NCBI GenBank assembly: GCA_938036315.1
Contig: CALHPK010000002.1
Coordinates: 1-64,000, forward strand
Direction: 5' to 3'
DNA: 64,000 bases
DNA from: an uncultured bacterium
Lineage (GTDB): Bacteria; Calescibacteriota; Calescibacteriia; Calescibacteriales; Calescibacteriaceae
The translations under genes were made by a program, and so were the position numbers. The notes below the pieces were generated by a model, which had not been told where the DNA came from, did not search any database, and saw nothing but the letters and a program-made list of their open reading frames with translations. Positions 50,184 to 59,899 of this stretch are shown piece by piece (position 1 is the stretch's first letter; each line of letters begins with the position of its first letter).

Positions 50184-50585
50184 ATGAAGATACCAAAGAA
50201 TCTCTCTTTTTCAGAAGAACATGTCTGGATTGCAAAGAAAGGTAAAAACAGGGTCAGAATCGGAACTACGGAATACTTACTCTCAAAACTCGATAGCATC
50301 GACGAAATAAGAATTGAAGAAGGACTAGAAGAAGGCAGTGAAATAGAAGTTGGAGATCTGATCTGTGAAATCATATCAGGTAAAGACTCCACAGAAATCA
50401 TCTCCCCAATCTCAGGCAAAATAGTGAGAATAAATTCTGAGCTCCTCCAGGATCCACAAATAATTACTGAATCCCCTTACTCAGACGGATGGATATTCGA
50501 AATAGAAGTAGAAAAAGGCAATATGAGCCATTTTAAGTTATTAACACCAGCGGAATACAAAAAATTTATTGAAGAAATTGATTGA
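50184..50585 (+). CDS. GcvH-like lipoyl-domain protein (orphan, divergent)
   Basis: LSFSEEHVWIAKKGKNRVRIGTTEYLL, SPISGKIVRINSELLQDPQIITESPYSDGWIFEIE; candidate lipoyl-Lys in ISGKDSTE. Confidence 0.82.
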   Translation: MKIPKNLSFSEEHVWIAKKGKNRVRIGTTEYLLSKLDSIDEIRIEEGLEEGSEIEVGDLICEIISGKDSTEIISPISGKIVRINSELLQDPQIITESPYSDGWIFEIEVEKGNMSHFKLLTPAEYKKFIEEID

Positions 50586-50727
50586 TTGCGCACCGAGTGT
50601 TTGCAACAGAGGAAATTGATTGAAAATATAAAAATTGATAAAAAAATACAAAAATTGGAAAATATAATATTGGGAGATTCTTTTTTTTTTTTCTAAAGTG
50701 TGAAAACTTTGTAAAAGTAAAGAAAGT

Positions 50728-52284
50728 ATGCTACATAATAAAGAAGTATCCTATTCGCCCTTGCCAAAAGAAGTACCAGTAGATCTTGGTGGTAACGGTG
50801 TTTACCTTCCGGAACTGGGAATAAGGTCAATCCAAGATACATCAAAAAAAATTCTGAAGATACTAAAGACTGCACCAGCAAGAATACCAGAAGAAAAAAG
50901 AAGTACCATTTTCTTAAAGAGGTTTATAAACACCGCTGCTTTAATCTTTGCAGATATATTGGCTATATCTGCGGTCCATATTCTTGCAGTTGGGAAAAGC
51001 TTAAATCTGCAAATTATGGTTCCTATTTTTTTGTTCTCTGCTCTATCTGGAAATCTTTACTCAAAAAAATTCCCATTTTGGGATGAGTTTGTAAAGCTCA
51101 TAAAAGTATCAGCTCTTTCTACCCTGCTCTATATGGGATATCTATTGATATCTGGCAAAAATGTGAATATTTTATTTGCTGGAATATTATTGAGTGGGAT
51201 ATCTTTACTGTCTACTTTTATAAGATTCGTAGTTAAGGAGCTTCTGTGGATATTCGGAGTGAGATTTAAGGTACTTATAATAGGTGGGGGACTCGGGGGA
51301 CAAAAAATTATAAGGGCTCTAGACTCAGAAAGGGGGCTAGGATATGAAATCATAGGAGTACTCGATGACGATAGAACAAAACAATGGAAGCCAATAGGCA
51401 AATTCAGGGGAAGAGATGTCCTCATCATAGGGAGATCAGAGGATATCTGGGATATACTTCAGGAATCCCAAGTTGATGAAGTCATCCTTGCTATTCCATC
51501 ACTAGGAGATAAAGTCCTCACAGCTTTAGCTATACACCTTCAGAAGTTTGTTCCAGTCGTAACTATTGTGCCAGATATGTTTGGACTTCCAACTACAGTT
51601 GAGGTCGGGCACTTTTTTGGTGAACAAAGTATCTTTCTTTCTGTAAAAAACAATCTTTCAAACCCAGTAAATCGTCTACTCAAGGAATTATTCGATAAAA
51701 TTGTCGGAACGATAATTTTCCTAACACTTGCTATTCCCATCATTATCATAGCTATTCTCATAAAAATTGACTCTCCGGGACCTATTTTCTTTGCCCATGA
51801 GCGAGTGGGGAAAAACGGTAAAAGATTCAAGTGCCTGAAATTTAGAACTATGTATGTAAATAACGAGGAGATCCTAAGAGAATATCTCAAGAATCATCCA
51901 GAAATCTTTGATTACTATACTAAAACAGGTAAGATTCCTGGGGAGGATCCGAGAGTAACCCGGATTGGCAGATTTTTGAGAAAATTTTCCCTCGATGAGT
52001 TGCCCCAGATCATAAATGTTCTGAAGGGGGATATGAGCCTAGTTGGCCCGCGTCCTTTAGTTCCAACGGAAGTCGAGTTCTGTAAAGAGTACTACATGGA
52101 ATGGGCAAAGTATGTGAAACCAGGGATGACTGGTCTTGCTCAAGTTATGGGCAGAGCAAAAATATCGCATATTGACAAGAATATGATTTCAATATGGTAT
52201 GTGAGAAATTGGTCTCTTTGGCTTGATATTACAATTCTGCTCAAGACGGCAAAAGTTGTTCTCACAGCAGAGGGAGCTTATTAG
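50728..52284 (+). CDS. Polyprenyl glycosylphosphotransferase (WbaP/WcaJ-like)
   Basis: FDKIVGTIIFLTLAIPIIIIAILIKIDSPGPIFFAHERVGKNGKRFKCLKFRTM, LDELPQIINVLKGDMSLVGPRP. Confidence 0.93.
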   Translation: MLHNKEVSYSPLPKEVPVDLGGNGVYLPELGIRSIQDTSKKILKILKTAPARIPEEKRSTIFLKRFINTAALIFADILAISAVHILAVGKSLNLQIMVPIFLFSALSGNLYSKKFPFWDEFVKLIKVSALSTLLYMGYLLISGKNVNILFAGILLSGISLLSTFIRFVVKELLWIFGVRFKVLIIGGGLGGQKIIRALDSERGLGYEIIGVLDDDRTKQWKPIGKFRGRDVLIIGRSEDIWDILQESQVDEVILAIPSLGDKVLTALAIHLQKFVPVVTIVPDMFGLPTTVEVGHFFGEQSIFLSVKNNLSNPVNRLLKELFDKIVGTIIFLTLAIPIIIIAILIKIDSPGPIFFAHERVGKNGKRFKCLKFRTMYVNNEEILREYLKNHPEIFDYYTKTGKIPGEDPRVTRIGRFLRKFSLDELPQIINVLKGDMSLVGPRPLVPTEVEFCKEYYMEWAKYVKPGMTGLAQVMGRAKISHIDKNMISIWYVRNWSLWLDITILLKTAKVVLTAEGAY

Positions 52285-52890
52285 ATGTTTGAGGAACAAA
52301 TCAGTAAGCTTTTTCGGGATTCCATTTTGGTGAAAGAAAAGATTTTAGGCGATAAAAATTTTATTAAGCTAATTTCTACAGTTGCTCAAGAGATTATACG
52401 AGCTTTCCGGAGGAAGAATAAAGTCCTTCTGTGTGGTAATGGTGGTTCTGCTGCTGATGCCCAACATATTGCAGCCGAGCTCAGTGGAAAATTTTACATA
52501 GATAGGGAGCCTTTATTTGCTGAAGCTTTACATGTTAATACTTCATATCTTACTGCGGTAGCCAATGATTACTCTTATGAAGAGGTGTTTGCCCGGCTCG
52601 TAAAAGCCAAAGGTAGCAGTGGAGATGTTCTCATTGCAATCTCAACTTCTGGAAACTCTCCCAATGTTATAAAAGCTATTGAGACAGCAAATTTAATGGG
52701 GATGATAACTGTGGGATTAACCGGCTCAGACGGGGGAAAGATGAATGGCATATGTAAGTATCTATTAAAGGTCCCTTCCAATCAGACTCCGCGAATTCAA
52801 GAGGCACACATTACAATAGGGCACATAATTTGCGAATTAGTAGAGAAGGAGCTTTTTCTGAAAAGTAAATCTGAGTTTTCTGATTTTTAA
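52285..52890 (+). CDS. gmhA: Sedoheptulose 7-phosphate isomerase
   Basis: LLCGNGGSAADAQHIAAELSGKF, AISTSGNSPNVIKAIE; ATG directly abuts the upstream TAG. Confidence 0.93.
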   Translation: MFEEQISKLFRDSILVKEKILGDKNFIKLISTVAQEIIRAFRRKNKVLLCGNGGSAADAQHIAAELSGKFYIDREPLFAEALHVNTSYLTAVANDYSYEEVFARLVKAKGSSGDVLIAISTSGNSPNVIKAIETANLMGMITVGLTGSDGGKMNGICKYLLKVPSNQTPRIQEAHITIGHIICELVEKELFLKSKSEFSDF

Positions 52891-52933
52891 AAATTCTCTG
52901 AAGGCAAGCAATAAGAATATATAACTAATAACT

Positions 52934-53743
52934 ATGCGGAAAGTCCTGCTTTTATTGATATTACTTGTAAAGCCCGCATCTGCTATAGCTGAGTACACAG
53001 ATGAGATTGTAGCTGTAGTCGGGAATAGACCCGTATCTCAGAGCCTTGTAGCATCTGTGATGAAGGTTTTTAATATCCAGGATGAAGATGAGGCTTTAGA
53101 TTTTATTATAACTTCATTTATAGTTCTTGATTACGCATCAAAGCGCGGGATAAATATTTCAGATGATGAAATAGAAAAAAATGTGCTCAGGTTCTCAAAA
53201 ATGGAAGATAGAGCATCATTTGAAAAGTTTCTCCTATCCCTGGGAATGACCCTTGATGAGTACAAAAATTTTGCTAAGGCAAGATATATAGCTGATCAAA
53301 TATTTATTGAGTTAGGAGGAAACTTTCTCATATCCGATCAGGACCTTTATAGTTTCTACCAAAAGAATGAAAAGAAAGTAAGAGAGGCATTCGAAAGGAG
53401 ATATGTTCTCTACACAGAAATTGATAATATTCAGGGTGAAAGTAAAAACAATGATATTCAGAATTTTAGAACTTTGGGATGGGTTAGAAGAGGAGAACTA
53501 TTACCTGATTTCGAGAACGCTATTTTCTCGTCCACAACCACTGGCATCTGCTCGCTCCAAAAAGAAGGAAAGACTTTCATTTTTTTTGTGAAAGACATAG
53601 ATATTCCCGATTTTCCATATCTTAAAAATACCATAGAATTCAGAGAATTTTACATTAGAGAAAAATACAAGGAGGTATTTGGGAAATGGGTAGAACTGCA
53701 AAAACAGAAAATATCCGTAAAGGTAAAGAATCAGAAAAAATAA
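52934..53743 (+). CDS. Exported SurA-like chaperone/PPIase-family protein
   Basis: Signal peptide, DEIVAVVGNRPVSQSLVASVM, SurA_N-like helices; no clear parvulin catalytic domain. Confidence 0.65.
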   Translation: MRKVLLLLILLVKPASAIAEYTDEIVAVVGNRPVSQSLVASVMKVFNIQDEDEALDFIITSFIVLDYASKRGINISDDEIEKNVLRFSKMEDRASFEKFLLSLGMTLDEYKNFAKARYIADQIFIELGGNFLISDQDLYSFYQKNEKKVREAFERRYVLYTEIDNIQGESKNNDIQNFRTLGWVRRGELLPDFENAIFSSTTTGICSLQKEGKTFIFFVKDIDIPDFPYLKNTIEFREFYIREKYKEVFGKWVELQKQKISVKVKNQKK

Positions 53744-54909
53744 AGGGCAGAGGGAGAGTAGAACTTTCTGCCAAAGAGGCAGATTCTAAAAAAGAAGAAA
53801 AAGTAATAATAGGGATCACCATGGGAGATCCCACTGGTATAGGTCCCGAAGTCATAATAAAGTCTCTGATCGATAAGAATGTAACAAAGGAAATCATACC
53901 TGTGATTTTCGGTGATAGAGGTGTTCTTATGAGGGTAGCAGAGGATATAGGAATCAAAATGAGATTCAGAGAAATATCATCTTTGGAAAACGTAAAAGAT
54001 ATCGAACTTGATTCAAGAGAAGTTCTTGTGAGGAGTATATCTAACCTGAAGATGAACAGATTAAGATATGGTAGACCTGACAGGAATTGTGGACGAGCTA
54101 TGGTAAACTACATAAAAGAGGCTGTGGGAGAATGTTTGAAAAATAATATCCATGCAATAGTAACAGCACCGATAAATAAGGAGATAATAAATGAAGCTGG
54201 GTTCAGATATTCTGGACATACCGATCTTATAGCTGAGCTTACAGGTGCAAAAGAATTTACAGCAATGTTTGTGTCGAGACACTTCAAGGTCTCCTTTGCC
54301 ACCTTACATCTCCCCCTCAAGGATGTCTCCTTGCGCATAACACCTCAGAGAATTTATAGGGTTGGCCTTATGACTTGGCGAGCTTTGAGACAATTTTTCG
54401 GTGTAAAGAATCCCAAAATAGGAGTATGCGGACTTAATCCACACTCCGGAGAGGGTGGACTCTTCGGGGATGAGGAGAAAGATATGATATACCCAGCTAT
54501 TGTTTCTATGAGGAGTATCGGGATGGATGTGGAGGGGGTTTTATCCCCTGATAGTGCCTTCTGGAAGGCATATAACAAAGAGTTTGACGCCATAATTGCT
54601 ATGTATCATGATCAAGGTTTGATACCTATTAAGCTTTTGGACTTTGACAATGCAGTAAATGTTACAATAGGTATACCAATAATAAGAACCTCACCTGATC
54701 ATGGAACTGCATATGACATAGCTGGTAAGGGCATTGCTAATCCAAATTCTATGAAATCAGCTATAGAGCTAGCAAGGCAAATGTACCTTGCAAAACGTAA
54801 AATTGAAATTGAAAAATCAGAAAAAGCTGAAGTAGAAAGTAAAATTGAGCAAGAAATTAAAAGGTACAGAATCACAGAAGAAGAATTAAAGGAATACGTA
54901 TATCTATAA
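53686..54909 (+). CDS. pdxA: 4-hydroxythreonine-4-phosphate dehydrogenase with about 40-aa charged N-terminal extension
   Basis: GITMGDPTGIGPEVIIKSL, APINKEIINEAGFRYSGHTDLIAELTG, MYHDQGLIPIKLLDF; SD AAGGAGGT upstream of ATG 53686 lies within the preceding CDS. Confidence 0.93.
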   Translation: MGRTAKTENIRKGKESEKIKGRGRVELSAKEADSKKEEKVIIGITMGDPTGIGPEVIIKSLIDKNVTKEIIPVIFGDRGVLMRVAEDIGIKMRFREISSLENVKDIELDSREVLVRSISNLKMNRLRYGRPDRNCGRAMVNYIKEAVGECLKNNIHAIVTAPINKEIINEAGFRYSGHTDLIAELTGAKEFTAMFVSRHFKVSFATLHLPLKDVSLRITPQRIYRVGLMTWRALRQFFGVKNPKIGVCGLNPHSGEGGLFGDEEKDMIYPAIVSMRSIGMDVEGVLSPDSAFWKAYNKEFDAIIAMYHDQGLIPIKLLDFDNAVNVTIGIPIIRTSPDHGTAYDIAGKGIANPNSMKSAIELARQMYLAKRKIEIEKSEKAEVESKIEQEIKRYRITEEELKEYVYL

Positions 54910-54939
54910 AATATCTCAATAGTGGTGATCTAAAAAAGA

Positions 54940-55461
54940 GTGTTAAGTGAACCTTACTTTGTCAAATTCTTAATTACTATACTCTTTTCCGACAGCGAAA
55001 AATTACGCATAGCTATAAATGAACTTGAAAATTCCTTTGGAGAAATTGATTTCCAAAGTGAATACTTCATATTTGATTCATCAGATTACTACCAGGAGGA
55101 GATGGGAGGTGAAATAAAAAGGGTATTTTTATCATTTTTACAGCTCAAGCCACCCGACATTCTCGTAGAGGCTAAAAAAAAGAGTACTGAAATTGAACAG
55201 AAACTGGCAGTTGAGGGGAAAAGGAAGGTTAATATTGACCCAGGTTATATGGATTATAGCAAGTTAGTTTTAGCGACACACAAAGGAGGTGGATGTAAAA
55301 TTTACCTTAAAGATGGTGTTTGGGCTGATCTTATCATGAGATATGAGAAAGGTAGATTTTTACCATTCCCGTGGACATTTCCAGATTTCGCATCTGGTAG
55401 GTACTCAGAAGTTCTACTTCGCATAAGGTCAATATACAAAAATCAAAAAAGACAACGCTAA
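54940..55461 (+). CDS. DUF4416 family protein
   Basis: GTG start; KRKVNIDPGYMDYSKLVLATHKGGGCKIYLKDGVWADLIM...FPWTFPDF. Confidence 0.85.
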   Translation: MLSEPYFVKFLITILFSDSEKLRIAINELENSFGEIDFQSEYFIFDSSDYYQEEMGGEIKRVFLSFLQLKPPDILVEAKKKSTEIEQKLAVEGKRKVNIDPGYMDYSKLVLATHKGGGCKIYLKDGVWADLIMRYEKGRFLPFPWTFPDFASGRYSEVLLRIRSIYKNQKRQR

Positions 55462-55495
55462 AAGATAATTACTAAATGCTAAAAGATAACTACTA
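55457..55495. repeat. Two-copy repeat GCTAAAAGATAA(T/C)TACTA spanning both stop codons of a convergent gene pair
   Basis: Read directly. Confidence 0.85.
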
Positions 55496-55949
55496 GATCC
55501 CCTTCATGGACTAAGTCAAAAAGCTCGACTATATCTTTTATTCTCATTCTGATACAACCGTGGGACAGTGGCTTGCTTATATCTCCATCTGTTCCGTGAA
55601 TATATATATATCTTTCTTTTGTGTCCACTACTACTCCGTGGTTCATTCCTTTATTTATTCCTTCCTCACAGCCCTCGAGCCAGATTACTCTTGCTATAAT
55701 TCTATCTTGCAGATCTGGGAATTTGATTTTTACTTCTTCTGGAGTATACGGGATTCTTTCTACAAACACTGTATTTTCTGGAAGCCCCTCTCCTATTTTC
55801 TTATATACTCTGTGGATACCTGTAGGAGTTTTAAATGAGTCTTTTTCATTGCCGACTCCGAATTTTGACGTTGAAATTTCATACTGCTTTATTATATTTT
55901 CTCCGTCTATAAGATAGAGCTTCTGTCTTTCAATTGAAATTAGAATCAT
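55479..55949 (-). CDS. L,D-transpeptidase (YkuD)
   Basis: IYIHGTDGDISKPLSHGCIRMRIKDIVELFDLV. Confidence 0.93.
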   Translation of the reverse strand: MILISIERQKLYLIDGENIIKQYEISTSKFGVGNEKDSFKTPTGIHRVYKKIGEGLPENTVFVERIPYTPEEVKIKFPDLQDRIIARVIWLEGCEEGINKGMNHGVVVDTKERYIYIHGTDGDISKPLSHGCIRMRIKDIVELFDLVHEGDLVVIF

Positions 55950-56071
55950 AATAATTAATTTTATGATTATAAAAAGGAAACTTAGGATTGGAAAATCTTA
56001 AAAAACCCTATTGATCTTCTTTTTTTCATCAATAGAGCTTTTTGAAATTTTCCCCTTCGCTGGTTACCGTA

Positions 56072-57787
56072 TTACTTTTGTAGTATTATTCTTATAGTTT
56101 CGTCAGCAATTGCCCTTGAGAGAGAAATCATATCAATTCTTGTAAGAGCGGAGGAAACTTTTTCAGCAAATCCATAACTATCCCCTACTCTTGATTCTAT
56201 TACCCTGAAAGCTTGGACGATTTCAGGGAAGGTGGTGTGGGTATAGAACTTTGCCATATTTTCGTAATATTTTCCATATGGCTTGTTTTGGTGCTTTGTG
56301 GCTCTTGCTACAGAAGATTCAGCAAAGTAAATACCAATAAGGGCATTTGAGAATTCTGCGAGTATTTCTTGCTCGTTTTGGATCTCCTCTCCGAACTTTG
56401 AGAACATTCTTTGGGCGAGTATGAGTAAAGATCTCTTAGCAAATTCAATAGCATATAGCTCATCTTGTGCTGTGTGTCCAGAAACTATCTTCTTTATCTC
56501 GGATGGATTATCAATTAGTTTTTGAGCCTGCTGAACCCAACCGAAGAAATCTATTCTTCCTCTCATTGCTCTTCTTATTATCATCTCGGGAATGTTCAAT
56601 CTATTTATTTCATTTGTTCCTTCATATATTCTGTTTACTCTTTCATCTCTGTATGCCCTTTCAACTTCGTATTCCTTCAGGTATCCGTATCCGCCATGAA
56701 TTTGGACTGCTTCATCGGTTATGTATCTTAGAGCTTCACTGCCTCCCACCTTTAATATAGTTGCTTCCACTGCAAATTCTTCGAAAGCTTTCCACTCTTC
56801 CCCAAGCTGAGCTTTATCTATAAGATCTGCGGTTCTGTAGGATGCACTCTGGATTGCAAAGGTTTTTGAAATCATATTAGCTATTTTCCATTTTATCAGT
56901 GGGAATTCAATTATGGGACGTCCAAACTGCACTCTTTCCGCTGCATATTTTACTGCGATTTCTGTCAAGAGTTTCCCGCCTCCGCCTGCCGATCCTCCAA
57001 GCCTCATTCTACCAACATTCAAAGCATTCAGAGCTACTTTGTGGCCTTTTCCTATTTCACCGAGAACATTCTCAGCCGGTACCTTTACATCCTCGAGGAT
57101 AACCTGTCTGGTTGATGAGCCTTTCTGACCCATTTTCTCTTCTTCTTTTCCGGTTTTTACTCCCCATTCTTCCTCTACTATAAATGCTGTGAAATCTTTG
57201 CCATTGACCTTTGCAAAGATTATGAATAAATCGGCTATTCCTGCATTTGTTATAAATTGCTTGGTGCCGTTGAGAACATAGTACTTTCCATCACTGGTTG
57301 GGGTAGCCACTGTTTTGCTATTGAGAGCATCTGAGCCAGCTTGAGGTTCTGTAAGGGCATAAGCGGAGATTTTCTTCGCATATGCCAGATCTGGCAGATA
57401 CTTCTTTTTTTGCTCTTCAGTTCCGAAAAAGATAATAGGATAAGAACCTATTGTCACGTGTGCTTCGCACGAGACAGCAAAGGAAGCATTATACATCATA
57501 AGTTCTGTTACCATAAGTGCTGACACTTTGTCGAGTCCGAGACCACCATACTCTTTAGGTATTTCGATTGCAAACATTCCCATTTCTCCTGCCTTTTTGA
57601 GAAGTTCTTTTGTTACTTCGATTTTTCCTTTTTCCATTTCATCTGCGCGTGGTACTACTTCTTCTTTCATGAATTTTTCAATGGTTTCTTTTAGCATCTT
57701 TTGCTCTTCGTTGATATCTTCTGGAGTGAATATATCTGCCGGAGCGACCTGAGTCATAAATTCGCATCCTTTCTGATTTGTACTCAT
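56072..57787 (-). CDS. Acyl-CoA dehydrogenase
   Basis: IPKEYGGLGLDKVSALMV, AYALTEPQAGSDALNSKTVA, AVQIHGGYGYLKEYEVERAYRDERVNRIYEGTNEINR. Confidence 0.94.
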   Translation of the reverse strand: MSTNQKGCEFMTQVAPADIFTPEDINEEQKMLKETIEKFMKEEVVPRADEMEKGKIEVTKELLKKAGEMGMFAIEIPKEYGGLGLDKVSALMVTELMMYNASFAVSCEAHVTIGSYPIIFFGTEEQKKKYLPDLAYAKKISAYALTEPQAGSDALNSKTVATPTSDGKYYVLNGTKQFITNAGIADLFIIFAKVNGKDFTAFIVEEEWGVKTGKEEEKMGQKGSSTRQVILEDVKVPAENVLGEIGKGHKVALNALNVGRMRLGGSAGGGGKLLTEIAVKYAAERVQFGRPIIEFPLIKWKIANMISKTFAIQSASYRTADLIDKAQLGEEWKAFEEFAVEATILKVGGSEALRYITDEAVQIHGGYGYLKEYEVERAYRDERVNRIYEGTNEINRLNIPEMIIRRAMRGRIDFFGWVQQAQKLIDNPSEIKKIVSGHTAQDELYAIEFAKRSLLILAQRMFSKFGEEIQNEQEILAEFSNALIGIYFAESSVARATKHQNKPYGKYYENMAKFYTHTTFPEIVQAFRVIESRVGDSYGFAEKVSSALTRIDMISLSRAIADETIRIILQK

Positions 57788-57892
57788 ACCTTTAATTTTT
57801 AAATAAAGTAATTAAAAATTTAATTTTCAACTTTTTTGTTCGGATTATCACCTTTTCAAAGGTTTTACCTTTTATTTTCAGAGATTTTACCT

Positions 57893-58777
57893 TTAGATTA
57901 TCCCCCTTTCTTTAAGATATTTGCACAGAGCTGGCTCAATTTCCATCATATCATTTTTACCACATTTCTCGAGAATAGAATTCCTAAGGACAGAAAACAT
58001 AGGTCTTTTTGCTATTGTTTCAAGCTCTCTACGGCTTACCGGCTGTATAAGGCGATCACTAAATCCAGAATGCTTGGCAATAAGTCTAGCAAACTCAAAC
58101 CACGAAATAATTCCATTTTGCATAATATGTACAAGACCTTCAAACCCTTCAAAAGTTATTTCAATCATCTTTCTAGCAAGATCCTGGGTATAGGTAGGAG
58201 CGGAAAAAACATCATAGACAACTTTCATCTGATTCCCAGACTTTAGCGCGTCTAAAACCTTCTCAGGAAAATTACCGCGAGTTCTACCGAACATAGGAGA
58301 ACCACCTATCCCATAAAGTCCCCCCGATCTGACGATAATATATCTTTGACAAAATGTTTTCACTAAAAGCTCCCCGAGTAGCTTCGATAAAGCATAAATA
58401 GAAAGTGGATTCGGCTCATCATTTTCTTCGTACGGAGATCTTTTCTCCCCATCAAATACATAATCAGTGGATACATTTATAAATTTTGAACCGATTTTAT
58501 TTGCAACAAGTGATATGTGAAATGGTGCAAAAGCATTAAGCTGAAAAACCTTCTCCGAATTAGCTGGGTTTTCTGCCCCATCAACATCGTTCCAAGCAGC
58601 TGCATTGAAAATAAAGTTTGGCTTTATCTCGTTTAGTATCTCAGAAACTCTCTTTTTATCTGTGATGTCAACTTGGTCTTTCCCAAATGCGAAAACCTCT
58701 ACCCCCCCTTTTTGACTTAAAATTTTCGTAAGATCACGCCCAAGCTGTCCCTTAGCTCCAAATATCACAACTTTCAT
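57893..58777 (-). CDS. rfbD: dTDP-4-dehydrorhamnose reductase
   Basis: VVIFGAKGQLGRDL, FNAAAWNDVDGAE, NVSTDYVFDGEKRSPYEENDEPNPLSIYALSKLLGE. Confidence 0.92.
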   Translation of the reverse strand: MKVVIFGAKGQLGRDLTKILSQKGGVEVFAFGKDQVDITDKKRVSEILNEIKPNFIFNAAAWNDVDGAENPANSEKVFQLNAFAPFHISLVANKIGSKFINVSTDYVFDGEKRSPYEENDEPNPLSIYALSKLLGELLVKTFCQRYIIVRSGGLYGIGGSPMFGRTRGNFPEKVLDALKSGNQMKVVYDVFSAPTYTQDLARKMIEITFEGFEGLVHIMQNGIISWFEFARLIAKHSGFSDRLIQPVSRRELETIAKRPMFSVLRNSILEKCGKNDMMEIEPALCKYLKERGII

Positions 58778-58781
58778 AACA

Positions 58782-58820
58782 ATAAGATAGATGAGCTATA
58801 AAAGATAGATAAGCTATAAA
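58782..58820. repeat. Two-copy tandem repeat AAGATAGAT(G/A)AGCTATAA
   Basis: Read directly. Confidence 0.85.
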
Positions 58821-59899
58821 AAGTGCGGTGGTAAATTTTCAAGTCCTTCTGTTTCCGAAAATCCAAACTTCACATTCATATTTTGAACCGCCTGTCCACT
58901 TGCTCCTTTGATAAGATTATCAATAACAGAAACTATCATAGCGTAATTTTTGTGTAACCTCACACCAACCCTGATGAAATTTGTACCAACAACCGAGTAT
59001 AAATCCGGGAACTCCTCTCCCCAAAAATCAAAGAAGAAATTCTGCTGAGAAAATTTTTCGTAAGCATCAAAAATTTCGTTCTTCATACCAGATACATCAG
59101 AAGAAAATCTTACCCATATTGTCTCTAAGATCCCACGCTTTGATGGTATAAGCTGGGCGGTAAAAAGTATATTCTTCTCAATTCCGAATTTTTCTTTAAG
59201 CTTTTCTTCTATCTCAGGTACGTGCCTGTGTTCAACCCATGCATATACTTTCATGTTCTCAGAAAGATACCCATATGTAAGGTGAGGTAGAGCCTTCCTC
59301 CCTGCACCTGTAACTCCACTTTTAGCATCAATTATAAAATCTTGGATTTTGTCCCGAGCCACACTAATAAGGGGAGAAACTGCAAGAAGGAATGCATTTG
59401 AGTAGCATCCGGGATTTGCCACAATGGCTGAGTTCTTTATCTCTTCTTTCCAGAGTTCGGAAATTCCATACGAGACACTACTGAGTAAGCTTGGAATGGC
59501 GTGATCAAATTTGTAAATCTCTTTATATTTTTTAATGTCTTTGAATCTGAAATCAGGGGAAAGGTCAACAATGAACGGAGTTACCCCTTTTTCAATAAGT
59601 GATGCAACAATCTTATGCGCTTGAGCCTGCTCAAGGCAAAGAAAAACAACATCACAGTCCGAAACCTTGTCATAAGAAAGAATTTCAATCTTATCATCCA
59701 AAATCTTCCTGAAAGATGGAATAGACTCTTGGATAAGATCTTCAACCTCTGTTGAGAAAAGCTTGAGTCTTTTCAATCTTGGATGATTTTTTAGTATTTT
59801 TACTATTTCTGCTCCAGTATAACCCCTAACCCCTACAACCGCTGCAGTGAAACTATCTCTTTTTCCACTGCTGTGTTTTCCTTGCTTTCCTTCTTCCAT
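58814..59899 (-). CDS. argC: N-acetyl-gamma-glutamyl-phosphate reductase
   Basis: AAVVGVRGYTGAEIVKIL, VANPGCYSNAFLLA, DAKSGVTGAGR; start placed at ATG 59899 (ORF open to GTG 59929), inside rpsI. Confidence 0.9.
   Translation of the reverse strand: MEEGKQGKHSSGKRDSFTAAVVGVRGYTGAEIVKILKNHPRLKRLKLFSTEVEDLIQESIPSFRKILDDKIEILSYDKVSDCDVVFLCLEQAQAHKIVASLIEKGVTPFIVDLSPDFRFKDIKKYKEIYKFDHAIPSLLSSVSYGISELWKEEIKNSAIVANPGCYSNAFLLAVSPLISVARDKIQDFIIDAKSGVTGAGRKALPHLTYGYLSENMKVYAWVEHRHVPEIEEKLKEKFGIEKNILFTAQLIPSKRGILETIWVRFSSDVSGMKNEIFDAYEKFSQQNFFFDFWGEEFPDLYSVVGTNFIRVGVRLHKNYAMIVSVIDNLIKGASGQAVQNMNVKFGFSETEGLENLPPHFL

Noticed and set aside
50024-50419. 131-aa minus-strand ORF
   Set aside because: Shadow of the GcvH-like CDS
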